15,585 bases of DNA. Source: JBFLVU01 sp037444825. GTDB lineage: Bacteria > Acidobacteriota > UBA4820 > DSQY01. A model generated the notes under the pieces. That model was not told where the DNA came from. It saw nothing but the letters and a program-made list of their open reading frames with translations, and ran no database searches. Positions 5,425-12,754 of the stretch are shown here, piece after piece. Each line of letters opens with the position of its first letter. Positions within the stretch are counted from its first letter, which is position 1. A program made the translations under genes and the position numbers. The DNA lies in assembly GCA_037444825.1 (NCBI GenBank), contig JBBILR010000041.1, forward strand, positions 1-15,585, read 5' to 3'.

Positions 5425-6312
5425 ATGCGCGTTCGAAAGGCCGTCATTCCCGCCGCGGGGCTGGGCACCCGGTTTCTGCCGGCCACCAAGGCGTCGCCGA
5501 AGGAGATGCTGCCCATCGTGGACAAGCCGGTGATCCAGTACGTGGTGGAGGAGGCGGTGGCGGCGGGGATCGAATCGATCCTCCTCGTCACGGGCCGGGG
5601 CAAGCAGGCCCTGGAGGACCACTTCGACGTCTCCTACGAGCTGGAGCGGGTGCTGGAGGCCCGGGGGAAGACGGAGGAGCTCCGAACGGTGCGCGCCATC
5701 GCCAACCTGGCGGAGGTCTCCTACGTACGCCAGCGGGAGGCCCTGGGGCTGGGCCACGCGGTCCTCTGCGCCCGGACCTGGGCGGGGAACGAGCCCTTCG
5801 CCGTCTTTCTCGGCGACGACATCGTGGTCTCCGAGACCCCCTGCATGCGGCAGATGCTGGACGTCTTCGAGGAGAGGGGGGCCAGCGTCCTGGGGGTGAT
5901 GGAGGTGCCCCGGCGGGAGACCTCGAAGTACGGCATCGTGGCGGGGGAGCCCAAGGGGGAGAGGCTCCTTCAGGTCTCGGACGTGGTGGAGAAGCCGCGG
6001 CCGGAGGAGGCCCCTTCCACCACCGCCATCGTGGGCCGGTACGTCTTCACCCCGGCCATCCTGGAGGAGCTCTCGACGACGGGGCCGGGCGCCGGGGGCG
6101 AGATCCAGCTCACCGACGCCATCCGGACCCTCCTCCGGCGGGAGAAGGTCTTCGCCTACCGCTTCGAGGGCCGCCGCTACGACACGGGGGACCGGCTGGG
6201 CTTTTTGAGGGCCACGGTGGAGATCGCCCTGGGCCGCCCGGACCTCCGGGACCCCTTCGCCGCCTTCCTCGAGGAGACGGTCCGCACCCTTCGGGGCCGA
6301 GGAGAGGGATGA
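5425..6312 (+). CDS. galU: UTP-glucose-1-phosphate uridylyltransferase
   Basis: This 295-residue cytoplasmic enzyme makes UDP-glucose from UTP and glucose-1-phosphate, feeding cell-surface polysaccharide and LPS sugar synthesis. The nucleotide-binding start IPAAGLGTRFLPATKASPKE (8-27), with K26, is diagnostic for GalU. GDD at 130-132 (FLGDD), VEKP (188-191), GGEIQLTDA (224-232) and YDTGD (252-256) are the other expected motifs. Length is normal for the family. It is followed by an M23 peptidase gene whose ATG overlaps its TGA (ATGA at 6309-6312), so the two are translationally coupled. The short leader and promoter at 5375-5403 support the start. Confidence 0.96.
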   Translation: MRVRKAVIPAAGLGTRFLPATKASPKEMLPIVDKPVIQYVVEEAVAAGIESILLVTGRGKQALEDHFDVSYELERVLEARGKTEELRTVRAIANLAEVSYVRQREALGLGHAVLCARTWAGNEPFAVFLGDDIVVSETPCMRQMLDVFEERGASVLGVMEVPRRETSKYGIVAGEPKGERLLQVSDVVEKPRPEEAPSTTAIVGRYVFTPAILEELSTTGPGAGGEIQLTDAIRTLLRREKVFAYRFEGRRYDTGDRLGFLRATVEIALGRPDLRDPFAAFLEETVRTLRGRGEG

Positions 6313-8177
6313 GGGCCCGCCCCGCGCTGGGCGCCGGGGCCCTGCTGGCGGCCCTGCTCCTGCCCGCTTCCCCGCCTCCGCCGCCCCTGGGGCTTCCCCT
6401 GCCCTTCTTCGAGGGGTGCACCTCCTCCTTCGGGGAGTACCGGCGGACCCACTTCCACGGGGGGCTGGACTTCCGGACGCGGCAGACGGTGGGCTGGCCC
6501 TGCCTGGCCCCCGCCGACGGACGGGTGGCGCGGATCCGGAGGGAGGCCGGCGGCTACGGCCGCGTTCTCTACCTGGAGCTGGACGACGGAAGGACGGCGG
6601 TCTACGGCCACCTCTGCCGCTTCGAGGAGCGGTCCCTGGGGCTGGAAACGGCCCTGCGAAAGGCCTGCGAGGCGAGGGGGACCTCCTTCCCGGGGGACGT
6701 GGTCCCGGAGGGGCGGCCCCGGGTGCGCCGGGGGGACGTGGTGGCCTACTCGGGGGACCTGGGGGTGGGTTCCCCCCACCTCCACTTCGAGGTGCGGCGG
6801 GGGGACGACCTCCTGGACCCGCTGGCCGAGGGCCTCGCCCTGCCGCTGGCGGGGGATGCGCCCCTGCTGGAGGGGGTGGTCTTCGAACCCCTCTCCCCCG
6901 AGGGCCGCGTGGAGGGGGGCTTCGGGCCCCGCTTCTACCCGGCCCGCCGTGCGGGGGAGGGGGCCTGGACCGCGGGGCCCGCCCGGGTCGAGGGCCCCGT
7001 GGAGGTGTACGCCCTGGTGCGAGACCGGCTGGGGGTGGCCGCCAACGACGTGGGGGTGCCGCTCCTCTCCGCGTCGTGGGACGGAACCCCGGTCTTCTCC
7101 ATGGACCTGAGCCGCATCGGGCTGGACCGCTACAAGGACTCGCCCCTCCTCTTCGACCCCGGTCTCTTCCGGGAGGGGGCCGCCGCCTACCGCCTCCGGA
7201 AGATGCCGGGGATGCGGGTGGAGGGGATCTCCGGCGCGGGCCTGCCCGAAAGCCCCGCCCCCGGCCCCCACCGGCTTCTCGTCGAGGCGAGGAACCGGCT
7301 GGGGGGACGGGCCCTGCTGGAGGCGGTCGTGACCGTCCCGAAGGAGGCGCCGGAGGGTCCCCGGGCGTCCCTTCCGGGGTCGGGGTACCTCCTCGAGAGG
7401 GTGGAACCGGCGGCGGCGGGGTTGCGCCTGTTCTTGAGGCGACGCTCGCGGGAGGGGGAGACGGTCCTGCGGTTGGGGGATCGGCCGGCGGGAGGGCTCC
7501 GCGTGGCGGAGGGCCGCGAGGGCGCGGTGGAGGCCCTCCTGCCCCGGGAGGAGCTTCCCCGGGAGGGGCTTCCCCTCCGGCTGGGGGAGTCGGACACGGG
7601 GTACCGGGTGGCCGCCGGCCCAGGCGGGGTGGACCTCGGCGGGGTCCGCCTCCTCCTGCCCGACGGGACGTGGGGGTTTCTGCGGGGGGTTTCCCGTTCC
7701 GGCGGGGAAGGGCGGACCGTGGAAGTCTCCGCCGGCCCCTTCGCCCCGGCCCTCTCCGCATCCCTCCTCTTCCCCGGTCACCCCGCCGACGGGAGCCTGG
7801 CGGTCTTTCAGGGGACCCGCTTCCTGGACCTCTGGACGGGGAAGCCCGTTCCCTACGCCGGGGCGGGCACGGTGAGCCTCCGGCGGGACCGGACCCCCCC
7901 GTCGTGGGGCGCCGCGGTCGTGCGGAAGATCCCCAACCTGGGCCTGCCGGAATTGGTCCTCCCCGTGGCCGACGGGGAGACCCGGCCCAACCCCCGGAGC
8001 GCCTCCCTGGAGGTGGACGGCCGCCGGGTCTTCTTCGACTGGGACCCCGACACGGGGGAGCTCCGGGTGGACCTCGCCGGCCTGCCGCCGGGGGGCCACA
8101 CCGTCTCCGGAAGGATCCGGGACTTCGCGGGGAACCTGGCCGTCCTTTCTCCACGGCCCTTTCGGGTCCCGGGGTGA
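6309..8177 (+). CDS. Exported M23 (LytM-type) metallopeptidase with a long beta-rich C-terminal region
   Basis: This 622-residue protein begins with a signal-like segment (MRARPALGAGALLAALLLPA). The M23 domain at about 33-175 keeps all catalytic residues: H50 and D54 (HGGLD), H101 in YGHL, and H157-x-H159 (SPHLHFEV). By analogy to LytM, H50, D54 and H159 bind Zn, and H101 and H157 act in catalysis, so it should be an active peptidoglycan endopeptidase. A roughly 20-residue insert with two Cys surrounds C120. Residues from about 185 to the end have no motif I can name, but read as several beta-sandwich modules; the last (DRTPPSWGAAVV to RIRDFAGNLAV) resembles an Ig-like domain that could target the enzyme. 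It is coupled to galU by ATGA overlap. The usual length for simple M23 enzymes is shorter, so the C-terminal region is a lineage addition. Confidence 0.9.
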   Translation: MRARPALGAGALLAALLLPASPPPPPLGLPLPFFEGCTSSFGEYRRTHFHGGLDFRTRQTVGWPCLAPADGRVARIRREAGGYGRVLYLELDDGRTAVYGHLCRFEERSLGLETALRKACEARGTSFPGDVVPEGRPRVRRGDVVAYSGDLGVGSPHLHFEVRRGDDLLDPLAEGLALPLAGDAPLLEGVVFEPLSPEGRVEGGFGPRFYPARRAGEGAWTAGPARVEGPVEVYALVRDRLGVAANDVGVPLLSASWDGTPVFSMDLSRIGLDRYKDSPLLFDPGLFREGAAAYRLRKMPGMRVEGISGAGLPESPAPGPHRLLVEARNRLGGRALLEAVVTVPKEAPEGPRASLPGSGYLLERVEPAAAGLRLFLRRRSREGETVLRLGDRPAGGLRVAEGREGAVEALLPREELPREGLPLRLGESDTGYRVAAGPGGVDLGGVRLLLPDGTWGFLRGVSRSGGEGRTVEVSAGPFAPALSASLLFPGHPADGSLAVFQGTRFLDLWTGKPVPYAGAGTVSLRRDRTPPSWGAAVVRKIPNLGLPELVLPVADGETRPNPRSASLEVDGRRVFFDWDPDTGELRVDLAGLPPGGHTVSGRIRDFAGNLAVLSPRPFRVPG

Positions 8178-8203
8178 AGCGGGGGGCGCCCGGGCGCGGG
8201 CCC

Positions 8204-8232
8204 TTCCAGGGCCATCGGGGGCGTGGTACCCT
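8204..8232 (+). promoter_or_regulatory. Promoter for the ankyrin gene, leaderless arrangement
   Basis: TTCCAG (8204-8209), a 17-base spacer and TACCCT (8227-8232), with an extended TGG immediately before the -10. The GTG start at 8240 lies 7 bases after the -10, exactly where transcription should begin. Confidence 0.5.
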
Positions 8233-8239
8233 TCGGACC

Positions 8240-11200
8240 GTGCGTCCGAAGGCCCCGCTTCTCCCGTTGTCCTTCCTCCTTCTCTTCGGCCTTTTCGTGC
8301 CGGTCTTCGCCCAGCAGGACCATCCGAAACAAATTCCGGACGATGAAATCGCCGTCCCCGCCTCTTTCTCCATCGTGGAGGCGGCCGGGCGGGGCGACGT
8401 GGCGGAGGTGAAGCGGCTGTTGGAGGAAGGGGCTCCCCCCGACGGGCCGGGGTTTCCCTTCCCCACGCCCCTCCTGCAGGCCGCCCGGAGGGGCGACGCG
8501 GCGATGATGCGCCTCCTCGTCTCCCGCGGGGCCGACCCACGGCGCAAGGGGGTCTACCGCCTTCCCGACGAGCCGTCGGCCTTTTACGGGAGCCCGCTGG
8601 CGGCGGCGGCGGGGGAGGGGAAGCTGGAGGCGGTGCGGCTTCTCGTGGACGAACTCGGCGTGGGGGTGGACGACCCGGAGGTCCTGGAGGACGGCGTGGA
8701 GGCTGGGTGGACGGCCCTGGGGTGGGCCGCCTTCCGGGGACACGGGGACCTCTGCCGCTTCCTCCTGGACCGCGGCGCCTCCCTTCAGTCCGCCGACGCC
8801 AACGGGGACACCCCCCTGCACCTGGCCGCCATGGCTGGCCGCGCCGACGTGGTGATCCTGTTCCTCGAAAAAGGGGCGGACCCCCGGCGGGAGGACCGGG
8901 ACGGGCGGAGGCCCCTCCACTACGCCGCCTTTTCGGGGGACGAGGCTTCGGTGGCACTGCTCCTGGAAAAGGACGGGGGGGTGAACGCCCGGGACCGGTC
9001 GGGGGCCACCCCCCTCCTCCTGGCCGCGCAGAACGGGAACCCCTCCGTGGTTTCCCTTCTGCTCTCCCGGGGGGCGGACCCCGCCCTGGCCTCCCGGTTC
9101 GGGTGGAGCCCCCTCCACGCCGCCGCCTACGCCGGACGGACCGAAGCGCTGAAGGTCTTGTTGGCGGCCCGGGCCCCCGTCAACGCGGCGGCGGAAGGGG
9201 GGGAGACCCCGCTCCATTGGGCGGTCTTCGAAGGCCGGGAGGAGGCGGTCCGCCTGCTCCTGGAGGCCGGCGCCTCGGTGGAGGCGAGGACCGACGACGG
9301 CTACACGCCCCTCCACGCGGCTTTCCTCCGGGGAAACTACGGCCTCGCGGAGATCCTGCTCTCGAAGGGGGCCGACTTCCGGGCACGGACGAAAGAGGGC
9401 TTCACCGTCCTGCACCTGGCCGCCATGAGCGGGTCCCGGGAGGCGGTGGAGTACCTCCTCCACCGGGGCGCCTCCGTGGCCGACCGGGACGGGGACGGCT
9501 GGACGCCCCTCCACTGGGCGGCGTCCCTCCACGGAGCCGAGGTGGCGTCGCTTCTCCTGGCCCGGGGGGCGGACCCCTCCGCCCCGGCCCTCTCCGGCGT
9601 CACCCCCCTCCACCGGGCCGCCGCCGCCGGCAACGAAGGCGTGGTGGACCTCCTCCTCCAGCGGGGGGCCGACCCCTCCGCCCGGGACGCCCGGGGGCTG
9701 AGCCCCGCCGGGGCGGCGCTGGTGGCGGGCCAGCTCCCCATGGCGGAGAAGCTCCTCTCCGCGGGAGGGCGTCTGGGGCCCGCCGACGCCCGGGGGCTGG
9801 GCGGCGGGCCGGGAGGCCCGCCCCTCCTCTGGGCCATCCTGCAGGGAAACCGCCCCCTGGCGGAGGCCTTGCTGGAGGCCGGAGGGGACCCCGACGCCGC
9901 CGACCCCGAGACGGGCCGCACCCCCCTCCACTTCGCCGTGGGCGGCCCCACCGAGTCGTGGAGCGTTCCCCTCCTGCTCCAGTGGGGGGCCGACCCCACG
10001 GTGGGGGACCGGGCGGGGTGGACCCCCCTCCACACCGCCGCCGGCATGGGCCGGGAAGAGTGGCTGGAGACCTTCCTGAAGGCCGGCGCCCGGCCCGACG
10101 CCCCCTTGCGCTGGGAGGGCTTCACCCCCCTCATGATGGCCGCCATGACCGGCCGCGAGGGGGCGGTGGGGCGCCTGCTGGAGGCCGGGGCCGACCCCCG
10201 CCGGGAGGACGCCCGGGGGTGGACGGCCCTCCACCACGCCGCCCGGGCGGGCGACGAAGCCTCCGTGCGCCGGCTCCTGGACGCGGGTGCACCCGTGGAG
10301 GCCCGCACACGGGAGGGGTGGACGCCGTTTCACGCGGCGGCCTCCGCGGGGAGCGCTCCGGTCCTCTCGCTCCTGGTCTCCCGCGGCGCCGACCCCAAGG
10401 CCCTGACGGCGGACGGCCGGACCGCCCTGGACCTCCTCCCCCCGGGGGAGAGCGGCGGGGAGGGGGGCGCGGAATCCCTCCTGCGAAGCTGGGGCGTAAA
10501 GCCGAAGAAGCCCTTGGACCGGGCCCTCCGGGAGGCGGTGGAAGCCGGCCGCACCGACGAAGCGGCGGCCCTGTTGAAGGAGGGGGCCGACCCGGGGGCC
10601 CGGAACGGGGAGGGCATCACCTGCCTGGAGGGAGCGGTGGCCCAGGGGAACGAGGAGCTCGTGCGCCTCCTCCTGGAGGCCGGGGCCTCCGCCGCCCCAG
10701 CCCCCCCCTCGCCCCAGGGGAACCCGCTGGACATGGCCGTCAACGAAGGCCGCCGGGACCTCGCGGCCCTCCTGCTGGAGCACGGGGCCTCCCCTTCCGC
10801 CCCCGGGGCCGACGGCGCCACGCCCCTCCACCACGCCGTGGCCATGGGGAGGCGGGACCTGGCGCTGACGCTCCTCGACGCCGGCGCCGACCCCAACGCG
10901 CCCGACCGGTGGGGGCGGACGCCCCTTTTCCTGGGCCTGGGGGACGAGGAGATGACGGAGACGCTCCTGGGGCGGGGAGCCGACCCCCGGGCCGCCGACG
11001 AGGAGGGGAACACCGTCCTGCACCGGGCCGTCCTCGCCGGGCAGGATCGGGCCCTGGACCGCCTGCTGGAGGCGGGCGCCGACCCGGACGCCCAGAACCT
11101 CTGGGGGGAGACGCCCCTCCACACCGCCGTGCGGTCCGGGCAGATGATCTCGTTGAGGCGGCTGCTCCGGAAGGGGGCTTCCACCTCCCTCCGCAACCGG

Positions 11201-11317
11201 GACGGTCTCACCCCGTTGGGGCTGGCCTTCGCCCTGGGCCGGCGCTTCGCCGCCGACGCCATCCGGAACCGGGAGACGAGGGGGCGGTGGGCGGCGCCGG
11301 GGGAGACCGGCGGCTGA
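8240..11317 (+). CDS. Large exported ankyrin-repeat protein
   Basis: From GTG 8240 this encodes 1025 residues. A signal peptide ends at about VFA-QQ (residues 22-26), so the protein should leave the cytoplasm. The rest is about 28-29 ankyrin repeats of roughly 33 residues with the usual G-x-TPLHxAA, LLLxxGAD pattern. The first block (about 21 repeats) ends in a degenerate unit (LLPPGESGGEGG). A second block of about eight repeats starts at KPLDRALREA. The unit after GVTPLHRAAAAG and the one with PTESW are irregular. No enzymatic or membrane-anchor domain is visible, so it probably acts as a scaffold or binding protein; its partner is unknown. There is no clear ribosome site before the GTG, which agrees with a leaderless message. 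It is 62 bases after the M23 gene but has its own promoter. The open frame continues upstream only as a shadow of the M23 gene. Confidence 0.92.
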   Translation: MRPKAPLLPLSFLLLFGLFVPVFAQQDHPKQIPDDEIAVPASFSIVEAAGRGDVAEVKRLLEEGAPPDGPGFPFPTPLLQAARRGDAAMMRLLVSRGADPRRKGVYRLPDEPSAFYGSPLAAAAGEGKLEAVRLLVDELGVGVDDPEVLEDGVEAGWTALGWAAFRGHGDLCRFLLDRGASLQSADANGDTPLHLAAMAGRADVVILFLEKGADPRREDRDGRRPLHYAAFSGDEASVALLLEKDGGVNARDRSGATPLLLAAQNGNPSVVSLLLSRGADPALASRFGWSPLHAAAYAGRTEALKVLLAARAPVNAAAEGGETPLHWAVFEGREEAVRLLLEAGASVEARTDDGYTPLHAAFLRGNYGLAEILLSKGADFRARTKEGFTVLHLAAMSGSREAVEYLLHRGASVADRDGDGWTPLHWAASLHGAEVASLLLARGADPSAPALSGVTPLHRAAAAGNEGVVDLLLQRGADPSARDARGLSPAGAALVAGQLPMAEKLLSAGGRLGPADARGLGGGPGGPPLLWAILQGNRPLAEALLEAGGDPDAADPETGRTPLHFAVGGPTESWSVPLLLQWGADPTVGDRAGWTPLHTAAGMGREEWLETFLKAGARPDAPLRWEGFTPLMMAAMTGREGAVGRLLEAGADPRREDARGWTALHHAARAGDEASVRRLLDAGAPVEARTREGWTPFHAAASAGSAPVLSLLVSRGADPKALTADGRTALDLLPPGESGGEGGAESLLRSWGVKPKKPLDRALREAVEAGRTDEAAALLKEGADPGARNGEGITCLEGAVAQGNEELVRLLLEAGASAAPAPPSPQGNPLDMAVNEGRRDLAALLLEHGASPSAPGADGATPLHHAVAMGRRDLALTLLDAGADPNAPDRWGRTPLFLGLGDEEMTETLLGRGADPRAADEEGNTVLHRAVLAGQDRALDRLLEAGADPDAQNLWGETPLHTAVRSGQMISLRRLLRKGASTSLRNRDGLTPLGLAFALGRRFAADAIRNRETRGRWAAPGETGG

Positions 11318-11367
11318 AGACCGCCGTCACACCGGACACGTCAGAGCCCCGTTCGACCCACGCGATG

Positions 11368-11389
11368 CCTGCGGGCGGCGGCCCTCAGG
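11368..11389. terminator. Possible terminator between convergent genes
   Basis: CCTG-c-GGGC and GCCC-t-CAGG form an 8-base-pair stem with one mismatch and a 4-base loop, overlapping the antiporter stop. A smaller stem, CGGCGG/CCGCCG, spans the ankyrin stop. Neither has a T-run, so confidence is low. Confidence 0.25.
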
Positions 11390-12587
11390 TCCTCCCCCCG
11401 CCCTTGCCGTGGTGAAGCACCTGGCTCCGAAAGAGCCGGGCGAACTCGGTAAAGGCGGCGGGGCGCTCCATCCGCATGAGCCACCGCAGGACCTCGTAGC
11501 AGGCCCAGGCGAGGTAGAGGAAGGTCACCTCCTCCCGCAGGGAGGGGATGAAGAACTGGGCGGCGAAGAGGGCGAAGAGCACCAGGGCCTCGTGCCAGGT
11601 CAGGGCCATGTTGACGAGCAGGCACACGGCGAAGGCGGACTGGGACAGGGTCAGGAAGATCTCCAGCCGCTGGCCGTCGTCGAAGACGATGGGTTCGACG
11701 TGGCCCGCCGAAAGGGCGTAGACGAAGGGGATCATGGCCGCCAGCATGGTCCACTGGTTGATGTTGGAGGAGACCATGTTCATGAGGGCCATGGGGGCCC
11801 CTTTCACCTTCCTCGCCCAGTAGAAGGCCGAGAGCTTTTCCGGGAACTCGCTCAGGAAGGGGGCCACCCACTGGACGAAGACGTACTGGGAGACCCCCAG
11901 GGAGAGGGCCAGCGCCAGCAGGGAGTGAAGGAAGGGTTCGGCGGTGAAGTAGATCAGGACCGCCCCTCCGACGAAGAGGCCGGCGATGGCGGCGTTCCTC
12001 CGCCCGCGGGGAAGGACCACGATGCGGCGGATGGGCCACTCCTCCTCGGCGGCCTCCTCCAGCTCCTGGGGAGGGATTCGCTGCAGGACGAACATGTAGG
12101 CGGCGTAGAGGGCCAGGAGGGCCAGCCCGTCCCAGACGGAAAGGGTCCCCTTGAATCCCACCACCGAGAAGAGCAGGACGGCCGCCAGGAGGCCCATGAC
12201 CTCCACGCTGTGCTCCGGCTCCAGCCGGATGACGTTGAGCGGGCGCCGGTGCTTGCGGCGGTGGAAGACGGCGGCGGTGGCGTAGATCATGGGCCACCCC
12301 AGCCCCACGAGGAGCCGCACCGCCCCCGTGAAGTTGGCGGAGACCAGGTGGATCCCCCCCGGCGTGTGGGGGGCCCGCCAGGCGATGACCGCCTCCACGG
12401 CGAACTCCGGCAGGGTCTGGACCCAGGCGAGGATGGCCAGGGAGAGCCCCTGGGAAATGAAGAACTGGGCCGATTCGGCGGCCCAGGCCAGCATGAAGGC
12501 GCTGCCGACGATGGAGGGGAAGGTCCAGAGGGCGTGCAGGGCACCGCCCTTGACGGCGGCGGCGGAAATTCCCGAGAAGAGCTTCAT
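11385..12587 (-). CDS. CaCA-superfamily cation antiporter (Na+/Ca2+ exchanger-like)
   Basis: This 400-residue inner-membrane protein has about ten hydrophobic segments split into two halves by a charged cytoplasmic loop (QELEEAAEEEWPIRR, 174-188), the inverted-repeat layout of the family. Alpha-repeat motifs are recognisable but divergent: VQTLPEFAVE (56-65) with E61 and SANFTGAVR (83-91) in the first half; PFLSEFPEK (243-251) with E247 and VSSNINQWT (272-280) in the second. The canonical motifs are GTSxPE and GNxxGSNxxN. The key acidic residue of each half is kept, so it likely moves Ca2+ or another cation against H+ or Na+, but the ion cannot be told. The ATG at 12587 has GAGGAGG directly upstream. 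It stands alone, convergent to the ankyrin gene and divergent from lptFG. Confidence 0.85.
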   Translation of the reverse strand: MKLFSGISAAAVKGGALHALWTFPSIVGSAFMLAWAAESAQFFISQGLSLAILAWVQTLPEFAVEAVIAWRAPHTPGGIHLVSANFTGAVRLLVGLGWPMIYATAAVFHRRKHRRPLNVIRLEPEHSVEVMGLLAAVLLFSVVGFKGTLSVWDGLALLALYAAYMFVLQRIPPQELEEAAEEEWPIRRIVVLPRGRRNAAIAGLFVGGAVLIYFTAEPFLHSLLALALSLGVSQYVFVQWVAPFLSEFPEKLSAFYWARKVKGAPMALMNMVSSNINQWTMLAAMIPFVYALSAGHVEPIVFDDGQRLEIFLTLSQSAFAVCLLVNMALTWHEALVLFALFAAQFFIPSLREEVTFLYLAWACYEVLRWLMRMERPAAFTEFARLFRSQVLHHGKGGGRT

Positions 12588-12635
12588 CGTCCTCCTCGAC
12601 GGGGTCGGGAGATGCTGGGCGCCCAAAGAGGGGAC

Positions 12636-12664
12636 AACGTACCCCATCGGGGCGGGGAGGTAAA
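12636..12664 (-). promoter_or_regulatory. Promoter of the antiporter gene
   Basis: On the minus strand TTTACC (12664-12659), a 17-base spacer and TACGTT (12641-12636). Start would be near 12629, with a leader of about 40 bases. Confidence 0.5.
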
Positions 12665-12709
12665 GGGGGAAGGCGGAAGGCGGAAAGGGGAGGAGGCGGT
12701 GAAGGCGCC

Positions 12710-12738
12710 TTTTCAAGGAGGGGCGTTACGGCTATCCT
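12710..12738 (+). promoter_or_regulatory. Promoter of the lptF-lptG gene
   Basis: TTTTCA (12710-12715), a 17-base spacer and TATCCT (12733-12738). The -10 box is identical to that of the tRNA promoter at 15402-15407. It leaves a very short leader containing GAGGGAGG before the TTG start at 12755. Confidence 0.5.
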
Positions 12739-12754
12739 CCAGAGGGAGGCTGCG

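Noticed and set aside
8178..8203. GC palindrome GCGCCCGGGCGC after the M23 gene as a terminator
   Set aside because: It has almost no loop and no T-run; read-through into the ankyrin gene cannot be excluded.
5326..8547. 1073-codon open frame on the minus strand (also 6177-8957 and 7853-11122)
   Set aside because: These are long Pro/Arg/Gly- or His/Gly/Val-biased frames antisense to galU, the M23 gene and the ankyrin gene. High GC makes stop codons rare; no family motif is present.
10440..10500. Break in the ankyrin pattern read as a frameshift or two separate genes
   Set aside because: The frame stays open, the unit is a degenerate repeat, and the pattern resumes in the same frame.
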